Below are positions 50,169-57,388 of a DNA stretch of 64,000 nucleotides, in pieces (position 1 is the stretch's first letter; each line of letters opens with the position of its first letter). Under the pieces are notes generated by a model. That model did no database searches, had not been told where the DNA came from, and saw only the letters and a program-made list of their open reading frames with translations. The stretch lies in the NCBI RefSeq assembly GCF_005221325.1, contig NZ_CP039889.1, positions 868,001-932,000 of the forward strand, read 5' to 3'. Position numbers and translations under genes: made by a program. This DNA comes from Agrobacterium tumefaciens. Its GTDB lineage: Bacteria > Pseudomonadota > Alphaproteobacteria > Rhizobiales > Rhizobiaceae.

Positions 50169-50840
50169 CTATTGCAGCACGGTGCCGCCCTCGCCCGACC
50201 CCTGGGCAAGAACGATCTCGGTGATGGCAATCAATGTTTCGGCCCGCGTCTTCAGATCAGGCGCCTCGAGCAGCGCCTGTTTTTCAGCCGGACCGAAGGG
50301 AGACATCATGGAAAGGGAATTGACGAGGACACGATTGCCCGCCCTTTCCACGCTTTCCCAATCAGCCTCCAGCTGGTTTGCGTCCAGAAACGCGCGGAAT
50401 ACCCGGAGCAGATTTTCGCGATCAACCGCCTCCTCATCATATTCGCCGGAAAGATCGGCAATGAAGGGGGCGTGACGGAAGCTGCGATAGGGCTTGCCGG
50501 CCTCCACCTCTTCCAGCAAGCGGAAACGGCAGACACCGGTGAGAGAGATGACATAACGGCCATCCCCCGTTTCGGAAAAGGAGGTAATGCGGCCGAGACA
50601 TCCGACCGCGCTCAAAGGCCCGCTTTCAATCCCCGCCTCGATGAGGTGAAGGGCCGGCTGCACCATGCCGATAATTCGGTGGCTCGCCAGTGCCGTGTCG
50701 ATCATGGCAAGATATCGCGGCTCGAAAATGTTGAGCGGAAGATGGCCTTCCGGCAGAAGCAGCGCGCCCGGCAATGGAAAGACCGGCACGGTTTCCGGCA
50801 GGTCGTCGTTCTTCACGTATCTCGCATTTCCGACATGCAT
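50169..50840 (-). CDS. LON substrate-binding-domain protein
   Basis: The roughly 223-residue protein matches the N-terminal domain of Lon protease ([48 protein letters not shown]) without the ATPase or protease parts. Stand-alone LON proteins are common in alphaproteobacteria; their role is thought to be protein binding or quality control. The ATG at 50840 is used; an in-frame TTG three codons upstream is possible. It lies between the thioredoxin-like and Trm112 genes, all leftward. Confidence 0.9.
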   Translation of the reverse strand: MHVGNARYVKNDDLPETVPVFPLPGALLLPEGHLPLNIFEPRYLAMIDTALASHRIIGMVQPALHLIEAGIESGPLSAVGCLGRITSFSETGDGRYVISLTGVCRFRLLEEVEAGKPYRSFRHAPFIADLSGEYDEEAVDRENLLRVFRAFLDANQLEADWESVERAGNRVLVNSLSMMSPFGPAEKQALLEAPDLKTRAETLIAITEIVLAQGSGEGGTVLQ

Positions 50841-50909
50841 TGGGATCAAGCCCCCTGTTCACTGCTGCCCGGTCGGCGGCTCAGCCGCCACGGCCGGGAT
50901 ATGCCCGCA

Positions 50910-51878
50910 TTACGAAAACAGTATCGCCGAAAGCTTCCTGCGACCCGCAATACTTGCCGGATCCTTGAAGCCCCAGGCCTCGAAAAACTCCAGAAGCTGG
51001 CGGCGCGCGCCGTCATCATCGAAGGTCCGGTCCTTGCGCATGACGTAAAGCAGATGGTCCGCCGCCTCATCGCGCCGTCCCTGTGCGTTCAGCACCTTGG
51101 CGAGTTTCACCCGCGCCTCGTGATGATCGGGATTTTGCGCGAGGTCTTGCTCAAGTGCGACCGGGTCACCGATTTTGCGGGCTTCTTCATATTGCGCGAT
51201 CTTTTTCGCAACGAGCTGAATGCCCACATCGTCATTGAGTTCGGCAGGAAGGGAGGAAAGCAATTCACTGGCCCGCTCATATTGACCGACGGCAATCATG
51301 CATTCGGCAATACCGGCAATCGCCGCGGGATTTTCCGGATCGGCCTGCATGACGGCGCCGAAGAGCTGTGCCGCACCATTAAAATCGCCATCCGCCAGAA
51401 GCTGCTTCGCCTCGGTCAGAACCGCTTCGATCTCGGCTTTGGGATCACCCGCGTCAGGTCCGGCGATCTTGTCGATGAACTGCCTGATCTGGCTTTCCGG
51501 CACGGCACCCATGAAACCATCCACCGGCCGGCCATCGGCAAAAGCGACGATGGCGGGAATGGACTGGATGCCGAGCTGGCCGGGAATGGACGGATGATCG
51601 TCAATATTCAGCTTCACGAGCTTCACGCGGCCATTCGCCTCGTTGATGACCTTTTCGAGCACCGGCGTCAGCTGCTTGCACGGTCCGCACCAGGGCGCCC
51701 AGAAGTCCACCAGAACCGGCTGGCGGCGCGACTCTTCGAGAACGTCCTTGGAAAACCCCGCCGTCGTGGTGTCCTTGATGTGGCCGGAGGCCGCACCGTT
51801 CAGCTCGCCATTATGATGCGCGCTTGCGGTCATCTGCCCGCCATAGGAACCGCCGTAGGGATTATTCGTGTCGCTCAT
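50910..51878 (-). CDS. Thioredoxin-domain/TPR chaperone (YbbN/CnoX-like)
   Basis: The 322-residue protein has a low-complexity N-terminus, a thioredoxin domain with an intact WCGPC site near residue 64, and a C-terminal TPR region (AKQLLADGDFNGAAQLFGAV and later repeats), the layout of YbbN/CnoX. Such proteins act as holdases that guard substrates from oxidation and hand them to folding chaperones. Here the CxxC is complete, so disulfide exchange is possible. The ATG at 51878 has GGGAG six bases upstream and is chosen over an in-frame ATG nine codons earlier. Confidence 0.92.
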   Translation of the reverse strand: MSDTNNPYGGSYGGQMTASAHHNGELNGAASGHIKDTTTAGFSKDVLEESRRQPVLVDFWAPWCGPCKQLTPVLEKVINEANGRVKLVKLNIDDHPSIPGQLGIQSIPAIVAFADGRPVDGFMGAVPESQIRQFIDKIAGPDAGDPKAEIEAVLTEAKQLLADGDFNGAAQLFGAVMQADPENPAAIAGIAECMIAVGQYERASELLSSLPAELNDDVGIQLVAKKIAQYEEARKIGDPVALEQDLAQNPDHHEARVKLAKVLNAQGRRDEAADHLLYVMRKDRTFDDDGARRQLLEFFEAWGFKDPASIAGRRKLSAILFS

Positions 51879-51931
51879 GCCGGTCTCCCGTAATCTCTGT
51901 CGCATGTCTCAGTTGAAGCAAAGATCGTATC

Positions 51932-52441
51932 TCACTCGCTGACTTTCAAGACAAGCGGTGCATGTCCGGTTGCCTCGAGAAAACGAATGAGATCCTTGGA
52001 CGCGATCGTTGTCGTCTGGTCGTTGGAAAGCGGATGGCCGTTGACCAGCTCGTTTTCCAGGAGATCGCTATCGAGTACGAAAGTGACCTGTCTGGCCGTG
52101 TCGTTGATGGCCCCGAACACCGTGACCGAGCCCGGCACGACGCCCAGATATTCGCGCATTTTTTCCGGCCTGCCGAAAGAGACGCGACTTGCTGCACCGA
52201 TGGTCTTGTGGACGCTTTTCAGGTCCACGGCGGCATTTTCCTCGACGGTCAGAACAAAATACTGATCCTTCTTGTCCTTCACAAAGAGGTTCTTTGTATG
52301 ACCGCCGGGAATGAGATCACGCAGTGACTGGGATTCTGCGACGGTGAACACCGGCTCGTGCTGCTTCGTGATGTGAGAAATGCCGAGGCCGTCGAGAAAC
52401 TCGAACAGCTCCGTTGCCGTCTTCTGGGAATTTTCCGTCAT
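51932..52441 (-). CDS. YbaK/ProX-type aminoacyl-tRNA deacylase
   Basis: The 169-residue protein shows the YbaK/EbsC fold pattern: HEPVFTVAES, GGHTKNLFVKDKKDQYFVL, LGVVPGSVTVFGAIND and a C-terminal HAPLVLKVSE. The closest group is PrdX/ProX, which hydrolyses misacylated Ala-tRNA(Pro). It acts in trans to proofread prolyl-tRNA synthetase. It lies 54 bp from the thioredoxin-like gene and is probably the first gene of the leftward run. Confidence 0.9.
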   Translation of the reverse strand: MTENSQKTATELFEFLDGLGISHITKQHEPVFTVAESQSLRDLIPGGHTKNLFVKDKKDQYFVLTVEENAAVDLKSVHKTIGAASRVSFGRPEKMREYLGVVPGSVTVFGAINDTARQVTFVLDSDLLENELVNGHPLSNDQTTTIASKDLIRFLEATGHAPLVLKVSE

Positions 52442-52605
52442 ATCCTGCCGCCTGCTTCCGCCGATTCCACTGTCGTTCTTTCCTGATTAAGCGGGCGGCC
52501 GACGCTTGGCAACGCAGGAAAAACCGGCAAATTGAAAAATTATCAATCATTTCCGCCGCTTGTCGCATTTCCCAAAGAAATTTTCGCGTTTTTGTCATTT
52601 CCCTG

Positions 52606-52634
52606 TTGCATTCCAAAATCGATTGAGCGATATA
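52606..52634 (+). promoter_or_regulatory. Candidate promoter of tRNA-Gly
   Basis: TTGCAT and GATATA are separated by exactly 17 bases and lie about 60 bp before the tRNA, giving a short leader. The -10 fit is moderate. Confidence 0.4.
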
Positions 52635-52694
52635 GCGCCCGTCGCCGCTTGGTGGCCCACGGTTCAGCGAACTACCCCGGACCGGTGGATTTGA

Positions 52695-52769
52695 GCGGGT
52701 GTAGCTCAGGGGTAGAGCACAACCTTGCCAAGGTTGGGGTCGAGGGTTCAAATCCCTTCGCCCGCTCCA
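52695..52769 (+). tRNA. tRNA-Gly (GCC)
   Basis: The cloverleaf is complete: acceptor GCGGGTG pairs with CGCCCGC, the D-arm contains TAGCTCAGGGGTAGAGCA, the anticodon loop is CTTGCCAAG with anticodon GCC, and the T-arm is GAGGGTTCAAATCCCTTC. Discriminator T and an encoded CCA complete 75 nt. It reads glycine GGC/GGT codons. tRNA genes are common integration sites, but I found no second copy of its 3' end in this window. Confidence 0.97.
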
Positions 52770-52995
52770 AATTTTCCCAGGAAAATCGATATTTAGACAG
52801 TCGCCCGTCCAGATGCGACGATTTTTCTCGCTGTTTCGGCTTGCGATCGGCGTTCTCATTCCATGCTGCCGAAGAACGTCCTCATCTCCATATCTACATC
52901 GACGGCCTGTGCACCGCGCGGCACGGTTGACTGAACGTCCCGCGAGGCGGAGGTTGTTCCTTTGGGAAATACGGACCTCGTATGGGAGACATAGG

Positions 52996-53688
52996 ATGTC
53001 AAATATCGAAACAGTCCCTGGTTCTACGGAGATGACGGCGAACCCCACGATAACCGTTTTCGAGCGCTCTCCCGATGGCGGCCGTGGTCTCGCGCGCGAT
53101 ATGCCGGTGCGGTGGGCGCTCGAGGAAGTGGGGCAGCCCTATCACGTCCGGCGCCTGTCGTTCGCAGCGATGAAGGAAACTTCGCACCTCGCTTACCAGC
53201 CGTTCGGCCAGATACCCTCCTATGAGCAGGGTGACCTCGTTCTGTTCGAGTCGGGCGCGATCGTGCTCCATATCGCGCAGCATCATAGAGGCCTGCTGCC
53301 GGAGGACCCGCTGCGACGAGCCCGGACCATTGCCCGGATGTTCGCTGCGTTGAACACGATCGAACCGCCCGTCCTCAATTTCTCCACGGTCTGGCTCTTC
53401 GAACGCGATGAGCCCTGGCACGAAGCCCGCCTTGCCCGAGTGAAGGAACAGCTCCTGAAGCGCCTCGACGAGTTATCCGCGTGGTTTGGCGATCGCGAAT
53501 GGCTTGAGGGTTCTTTCAGTGCCGCAGATATTCTGATGATCTGCGTATTACGTCGGCTGGAATCGTCTCGCATATTGAAAGACTACCGGAACCTCTTGGC
53601 CTATCTTGATCGAGGCAAGGCCCGTCCGGCGTTCCAGCGGGCCTACGACGCCCAATTGGCAGTATTCACAGCGGCACCAAAGAACTGA
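52996..53688 (+). CDS. Glutathione S-transferase-like protein
   Basis: The 230-residue protein has a thioredoxin-fold N-terminal half (ITVFERSPDGGRGLARDMPVRWALEEVGQPYHVRRL, then FGQIPSYEQGDLVLFESGAIVLHIA with the Pro-Ser/Glu-Ser glutathione contacts) and an all-helical C-terminal half with the N-capping-type SFSAADILM. This is a GST-superfamily enzyme of unknown substrate. The ATG at 52996 has GGGAG upstream. It stands alone between tRNA-Gly and the prophage, with no obvious operon partners. Confidence 0.9.
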   Translation: MSNIETVPGSTEMTANPTITVFERSPDGGRGLARDMPVRWALEEVGQPYHVRRLSFAAMKETSHLAYQPFGQIPSYEQGDLVLFESGAIVLHIAQHHRGLLPEDPLRRARTIARMFAALNTIEPPVLNFSTVWLFERDEPWHEARLARVKEQLLKRLDELSAWFGDREWLEGSFSAADILMICVLRRLESSRILKDYRNLLAYLDRGKARPAFQRAYDAQLAVFTAAPKN

Positions 53689-53823
53689 CCCGGCGCAATT
53701 CAATTCCTGAACAAAAATCAGCCAAAGGCGGCAATGCATCGCAAGAATATGTTCGCCATGATCTTGCCATATTTCATTTCATGTGCTTTTGTGCAGCCGC
53801 CCTTGTGGGAGGGGGTAAAGGTT

Positions 53824-53868
53824 GAGACCCGCTGGCTGTGTTTAACAGTGAGCGGGTTTCCCTTTTTT
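53824..53868 (+). terminator. Strong rho-independent terminator
   Basis: A ten-pair stem, GAGACCCGCT against AGCGGGTTTC (one G-U pair), with a 17-base loop is followed by CC and seven T residues. It is 135 bp after the GST-like stop and probably ends that transcript. Confidence 0.7.
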
Positions 53869-53925
53869 TGGGCCGCACTCAGGATATGCGTCGGCCATCG
53901 CTGTGATGGGAACGCACAGGTTGTA

Positions 53926-53988
53926 CTTTGTCACCACTTACCGGAATCTCTGGGAATATCCGATAATATCCGGGAACTGGTGACAAAG
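53926..53988. repeat. Perfect 11-bp inverted repeat with internal partial symmetry
   Basis: CTTTGTCACCA at 53926-53936 is repeated inverted as TGGTGACAAAG at 53978-53988, with 41 bases between. Inside are further CCGG and AATATCCG/AATATCCG repeats. No T-run follows, so it is not a terminator. It may be a recombination site or the edge of an old element; its role is unknown. Confidence 0.65.
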
Positions 53989-54307
53989 CCTTATAAATCA
54001 GGGGCTTTCAAGCGTGCAGGCGAGAAGCGATAGAAACCGAATTTGACAGACTGGCGGCGCGATCTGCGATGCGTCGTGGCAGAAACGGGAAAAATTCGAA
54101 CGGCCCTCAACAACTCTTCAAAAACCACCCGATCGGTCTTTTAAGACCCCTTAAAGCCCAGAAAACCGGCCTTTAGAAATCGGCGGCCTCGCGCAGATAT
54201 CTCACAAACAAGCACGAATGACGGCCCCGAAGCTAAATTGAACATGCAACTGTCTTGCAAGTTCGAAAAATCATGATTTTTTACAATGAAATCAAAGACA
54301 ATAAGAG

Positions 54308-54343
54308 AAAGCCGCGTTGCGAGAAGATGCAACGCGGCTTTTT
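54308..54343 (-). terminator. Terminator of the leftward prophage gene
   Basis: A perfect 13-bp stem, AAAGCCGCGTTGC against GCAACGCGGCTTT, with an eight-base loop lies immediately past the stop of the leftward gene at 54347. T-rich tails exist on both sides, so it may work in both directions. Confidence 0.75.
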
Positions 54344-54346
54344 GCG

Positions 54347-54613
54347 TTATCGGACCAGGCCAAACCGTGACGGACGCTCTGTTAAGCTCGATCTCCAGTC
54401 GCCGTCGAAGCCGAACGAAGGTGCGCCGATCGGCTCGGAAAACCAGAAGTCAGTAAATGCCGCGATGTCCGGTTCGCAAAACCAGTGCGCTTCACCATTG
54501 GCATCGACAGCCCACCAACGGGCATTCTTCGGCGCGACCTTCCAATCGACATTCACCATCTCATTTCTCCGCTCTGCGAATGGAACAACAATGAACTTAT
54601 CAGCCGGCGCCAT
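54347..54613 (-). CDS. Small Trp-rich phage protein in a single-gene unit
   Basis: I do not know its function. The 88 residues include seven tryptophans and end with a DWRSSLTERP element of a kind I recall from small phage proteins. Two starts are possible: ATG 54613 with GAGG nine bases upstream, or ATG 54559 (MVNVDWKVAPKN) with GGAG upstream. It has its own promoter (54650-54678) and its own terminator (54308-54343) and lies outside the repressor gene, the position of a gene expressed from the dormant prophage. Confidence 0.65.
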   Translation of the reverse strand: MAPADKFIVVPFAERRNEMVNVDWKVAPKNARWWAVDANGEAHWFCEPDIAAFTDFWFSEPIGAPSFGFDGDWRSSLTERPSRFGLVR

Positions 54614-54649
54614 ACCCTCTTACCTCACATTTGGCGTTACTAATGTTCC

Positions 54650-54678
54650 TATTTTGTTCTCATTGCAAAATGAGTCAA
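54650..54678 (-). promoter_or_regulatory. Promoter with internal operator-like repeat for the leftward small gene
   Basis: On the minus strand TTGACT is followed after 17 bases by AAAATA, 37 bp before the small gene's ATG. The spacer overlaps an inverted repeat, CTCATT-GCAA-AATGAG (54659-54674), which could be a repressor site. The -35 box is good and the -10 box weak. Confidence 0.45.
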
Positions 54679-54702
54679 TGCCACTTCTGAGTGATTCCTA
54701 AA

Positions 54703-55389
54703 TTATGCTCGACGAAGAAGGGAGAGCACCTGGCCGATGACGGAAAGATCATCTGCTACGTCCTCGTCGATGACTTCTTTGGGATAGCCATTCTGTTCGT
54801 TATCGGAACGCAATTCCAACGAGCCGTCCATCCGCCAGTTTGCCCGCTTCACCTTGATACCAGGTCCGACGCGGAACACGAAAACTTGGTCATCGACGAT
54901 GTCGGTCTTGCTTTGATCGACGATCATAAACGCGCCGTCCGGGATGGTCGGCAGCATGCTTTCGCCTTTGGCTTCCAACATGATGCAATTTTCAGGCTTC
55001 GCGCCGATGCTTCGAAGGAAAGCGCGGCTAAAAGCTACGGAATTATGCAGGCCGTCGTCTTTGGGAATAAGGCCAGAACCAGCAGCCGCTTGAACGTCGT
55101 ACAGCGGAATTTCCACCATATCGACACCTTCGGTTACAGTTGCAGATTCGGAAAACATGTTGCCTTCGCCCGTCAGTATCCAGAGGACATTAGCCCCGAA
55201 ATTATGGCGATATGAATCCAGCACCGAAGCGGTCGGCTCCGAGTCTCCCTTTTCGTAATTTCCTAGCGTCGTTTTGCTGACGCCGAGCTGGGCCGCAAAC
55301 ACGTCTCTTTCAGGATCGCCGAGCTTTCTTCGCAACTCACGAAGTCGCGTGCCGAGCGCCGTTTTTGACGGAATCTCAGGTCTAGCCAA
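54703..55389 (-). CDS. Prophage repressor: HTH plus S24 (LexA/CI-like) peptidase domain
   Basis: The 228-residue protein has an N-terminal XRE helix-turn-helix (about 11-65, FAAQLGVSKTTLGNYEKGD), an Ala-Gly cleavage region (AAAGSG, 101-106), and an S24 domain with Ser144 in GESMLPT and a lysine near 179-181 in GIKVKRA. It should keep the prophage silent and be able to cleave itself upon DNA damage. There is no suitable ATG; I use TTG at 55389, preceded by GGTGAT. Unlike the repressor of phage Mu itself this one is of the lambda/LexA self-cleaving type, so the prophage may be SOS-inducible. Confidence 0.88.
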   Translation of the reverse strand: MARPEIPSKTALGTRLRELRRKLGDPERDVFAAQLGVSKTTLGNYEKGDSEPTASVLDSYRHNFGANVLWILTGEGNMFSESATVTEGVDMVEIPLYDVQAAAGSGLIPKDDGLHNSVAFSRAFLRSIGAKPENCIMLEAKGESMLPTIPDGAFMIVDQSKTDIVDDQVFVFRVGPGIKVKRANWRMDGSLELRSDNEQNGYPKEVIDEDVADDLSVIGQVLSLLRRA

Positions 55390-55417
55390 TAAATCACCGC
55401 ATAAATCCGATTTCCGA

Positions 55418-55446
55418 TTTACAAAATCAGAATTCTGATTTATTCC
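55418..55446 (+). promoter_or_regulatory. Early promoter with palindromic operator in its spacer
   Basis: TTTACA and TATTCC lie 17 bp apart, and the spacer is filled by an 18-bp perfect palindrome AAATCAGAA/TTCTGATTT (55424-55441). Two CCGATTT half-site-like copies lie just left (55407-55420). This is a fitting operator array for the divergent repressor and early operon. Confidence 0.5.
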
Positions 55447-55480
55447 TTTCTGTGTTCGCAGAATTAATAACCCCAAAAAA

Positions 55481-55500
55481 GGAGGCCGGTCAGGGCCTCC
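55481..55500 (-). terminator. Leftward terminator shielding the repressor region
   Basis: GGAGGCC/GGCCTCC with a six-base loop is followed on the minus strand by six T residues (plus strand 55475-55480). It would stop leftward transcripts arriving from the early genes. The plus strand lacks a T-run here, so the early operon can pass. Confidence 0.55.
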
Positions 55501-55519
55501 CTTCTGGAAGGAATCCTTT

Positions 55520-55849
55520 ATGCACCGTGTCTCTGACGGCGGCAAGATGAGCCGTGCCGAACGCCTTCGGCTGGAAGAAATTGCCCGGATTAAAGGCAAG
55601 CTCATCGTAGCCAAAATTACGCTTGCCGAGATCGACAAGAAATATTGCCTGCCCACCGGTACTGCCGGCAATGCCGTTCATGAGCCGCACACGGCGGGTG
55701 AACGTGCCATCGCTGCGGCCCTGAAAACCCGGCCGCACCTTCTCTGGTTCTCCCGTTACATGCCCGATGGTCGCAGGCTTAGCCCGCAGCCTTCGGAGAA
55801 CTACCGGAACGGCCGCCGCGCCGCCGAAGCGGAGCAAGCCGCAGCATGA
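55520..55849 (+). CDS. ner: Ner-like transcriptional regulator of a Mu-like phage
   Basis: The 109-residue protein contains the Ner/Nlp helix-turn-helix pattern: IKGKLIVAKITLAEIDKKYCL, then AGERAIAAALKTRPHLLWFSRYMPDGRR. In Mu, Ner is the first early gene and dampens both the repressor and early promoters. It is the first rightward gene, next to the operator region, as in Mu. The ATG follows AAGGAA with fair spacing. It is longer than Mu Ner (75 residues) at the C-terminus. Confidence 0.87.
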   Translation: MHRVSDGGKMSRAERLRLEEIARIKGKLIVAKITLAEIDKKYCLPTGTAGNAVHEPHTAGERAIAAALKTRPHLLWFSRYMPDGRRLSPQPSENYRNGRRAAEAEQAAA

Positions 55850-56142
55850 AGCGTGGAACGGTTCGGGATTGCTGCTCTAGCCTGCCGCACATCGTGCGCA
55901 AGGCGTTTGTTCGCCCCGGCTGTCAGACCCAATCTCTCGACCGCTCCACACCCCGACAATCGCCGATCAGCAGACACCCCACAATGACGAAACCGCATGC
56001 CAATTTCGACAGCCCGATTTTCATTCCGTCACACTCTCGCGTGTGCCGGTGGGCCGAAACCCTGCTGATTTTTAGTCCTGCGTTCGCAGGCGTTTCGGCC
56101 GTCCTTTTCACCATCCTCAAAAACTATGGAGCAGCTCAATGA
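55846..56142 (+). CDS. Hypothetical small prophage protein with one membrane segment
   Basis: Unknown function. The frame begins at an ATG overlapping the Ner stop (ATGA) and ends overlapping the next start. The first 46 residues have a poor composition for a protein, while residues 47-98 form a short protein with one hydrophobic helix (AETLLIFSPAFAGVSAVLFTIL). The true start may therefore be the ATG at 55984, although no ribosome site precedes it. Confidence 0.5.
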   Translation: MKRGTVRDCCSSLPHIVRKAFVRPGCQTQSLDRSTPRQSPISRHPTMTKPHANFDSPIFIPSHSRVCRWAETLLIFSPAFAGVSAVLFTILKNYGAAQ

Positions 56143-56882
56143 GCGCAGCAGTCCGCAACTACGTCGCAGTGCCTTTCTTTGACCGCGTCCCGCCACGGGT
56201 CATGGACCTCGTCATCACCACTTTCGACAACATCGTCGAGCGCGCGCAGAACAAACGCGAGGCCTATTATTTCTTCGCAACCGGCGTGAAACAGCGTCAG
56301 TTTGAAGGCCCGACCTTCGATGAATTCGCGGACTGGCACGAGCGCGTCAAAAACGGTCTGATCGAGCGCCCTCATCCATCCGAGGTTCAACCCGTCGCTA
56401 TCACCCGAGCGGAGCTGCTGACGGCCGCATCTAATATCAGTGATGAGGCGGCGAACCAGCTGCGCGTCCACCCTCTTGAAGGCCGGACGATCACCAAAAT
56501 TGTGCGGCGCGCCGAACGGGCCATGGCACTCAACGTTGCGCAGCTTTCCGAAGAGGAAGTTCGGCTGGAGCAGGCACGCGCAATTGTCAAAGCTGCCCAT
56601 GCGCTCAACGAGGCGAAGCTTGCAGCCGGTTATAGCCCTGCCTCAATTACGCTGGATGACACGATCGTGCAGCAGGCTTTGACTGACCTTTTGACCACAG
56701 AGGCGGACGCCACCGTTCTGGACGCTAACGTTCATATGACAGTTGGAAACAAGCTGGTCGATCTCCTTCTAGGCGAAGACGATGCGGACATCGACGACAA
56801 GCTTGTCGGTTGCCTTACGATGGACATGCAGCCCGAGCTTTGCCGCCTTCTTGTGCGCTCAGACACGCCCAAATCCCGCTGA
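56139..56882 (+). CDS. Hypothetical prophage early protein
   Basis: I do not recognise this 247-residue, mainly helical, acidic protein. It has no membrane segment or metal-binding motif that I can see. It begins at an ATG overlapping the previous stop and lies in the early region between Ner and the transposase genes, where Mu-like phages carry accessory replication or host-modification genes. Confidence 0.75.
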   Translation: MSAAVRNYVAVPFFDRVPPRVMDLVITTFDNIVERAQNKREAYYFFATGVKQRQFEGPTFDEFADWHERVKNGLIERPHPSEVQPVAITRAELLTAASNISDEAANQLRVHPLEGRTITKIVRRAERAMALNVAQLSEEEVRLEQARAIVKAAHALNEAKLAAGYSPASITLDDTIVQQALTDLLTTEADATVLDANVHMTVGNKLVDLLLGEDDADIDDKLVGCLTMDMQPELCRLLVRSDTPKSR

Positions 56883-57013
56883 TTTCCCGAATCGTCGCTC
56901 TGTTACCCCCAGGGAGCGACGCCAGATGCCGGGGCGGCCTCAACACCCAGCCCCACCGCCCCGGCATCGAACTGCCGCAATGCCGTCGCCGAGCGACGAA
57001 CTCCGAGGTTTCG

Positions 57014-57388
57014 ATGGTAAATCCTTATTCCGATGAAGAACGTTTGCAGGCGATGGTGGCGGCCAGCTACCGCGCCAGCCGTTCGCATTTCAACCACCTT
57101 CCACTCCGCCACATCATCAACCCGCCTGCTGAAATGTTCGATGCGAAGCTCGCACGGCAGATGGCGATCTACGTGCTTCACGTCGATTTCGATGTTCCGC
57201 GCCGCCGCCTGGTCGTGCTCCTGGGCGTTGCCCGCTGGACTGTCATGCAGGCTGTCCGCGTCGTCGAGGCGCGGCGCTACGAACCGCTTTTTGACAAGGC
57301 TTACGAGCGTATCGCCGCCCGCGCCAAAGACACCTTTATGGAAATGCTCTACGAGGCGTCGGCCGGACAGGAAGCCTCCTATGGCTGA
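57014..57388 (+). CDS. Small protein with DnaA domain-IV-like helix-turn-helix
   Basis: The 124-residue protein has a central stretch, ARQMAIYVLHVDFDVPRRRLVVLLGVARWTVMQAVRVVE (split over residues 48-86), that follows the DnaA DNA-binding domain layout (RQxAMYLxRE, helix-turn-helix, then a helix with IE). The ATPase part of DnaA is absent. It may bind DNA near the phage ends or origin-like sites. The ATG at 57014 has GAGG five bases upstream. Its 3' end overlaps the ParB-like gene by 8 bp. Confidence 0.7.
   Translation: MVNPYSDEERLQAMVAASYRASRSHFNHLPLRHIINPPAEMFDAKLARQMAIYVLHVDFDVPRRRLVVLLGVARWTVMQAVRVVEARRYEPLFDKAYERIAARAKDTFMEMLYEASAGQEASYG

Larger units (their letters stand above)
53689..54346. 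other. Gene-free junction between chromosome and Mu-like prophage
   Basis: No convincing gene lies in these 658 bases; one 99-codon frame at 53734 overlaps the hairpin below and has no homology pattern I recognise. The stretch holds the terminator at 53824, the inverted repeat at 53926, a small repeat around 54135-54180 (CGGTCTTTTAAG and CGGCCTTTAG, possible transposase sites) and the terminator at 54308. The prophage left end should be here, but without the right end I cannot fix it. Confidence 0.55.

Noticed and set aside
52695-52769. tRNA-Gly as the attachment site of an integrated element
   Set aside because: No integrase gene and no repeat of the tRNA 3' end were found in the window, and the mobile element here is Mu-like, which does not use tRNA sites.
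52317-53048. 243-codon minus-strand frame across the tRNA-Gly region
   Set aside because: It runs through the tRNA gene and has no ribosome site or recognisable domain.
53734-54033. 99-codon plus-strand frame
   Set aside because: It contains the 53824 terminator hairpin and the 53926 inverted repeat, and has unlikely composition for a protein.
54135-54180. Possible MuA end-binding sites (CGGTCTTTTAAG and CGGCCTTTAG)
   Set aside because: Only two loose copies are present, the binding consensus of this transposase is unknown, and the right end is outside the window, so the left end cannot be fixed.
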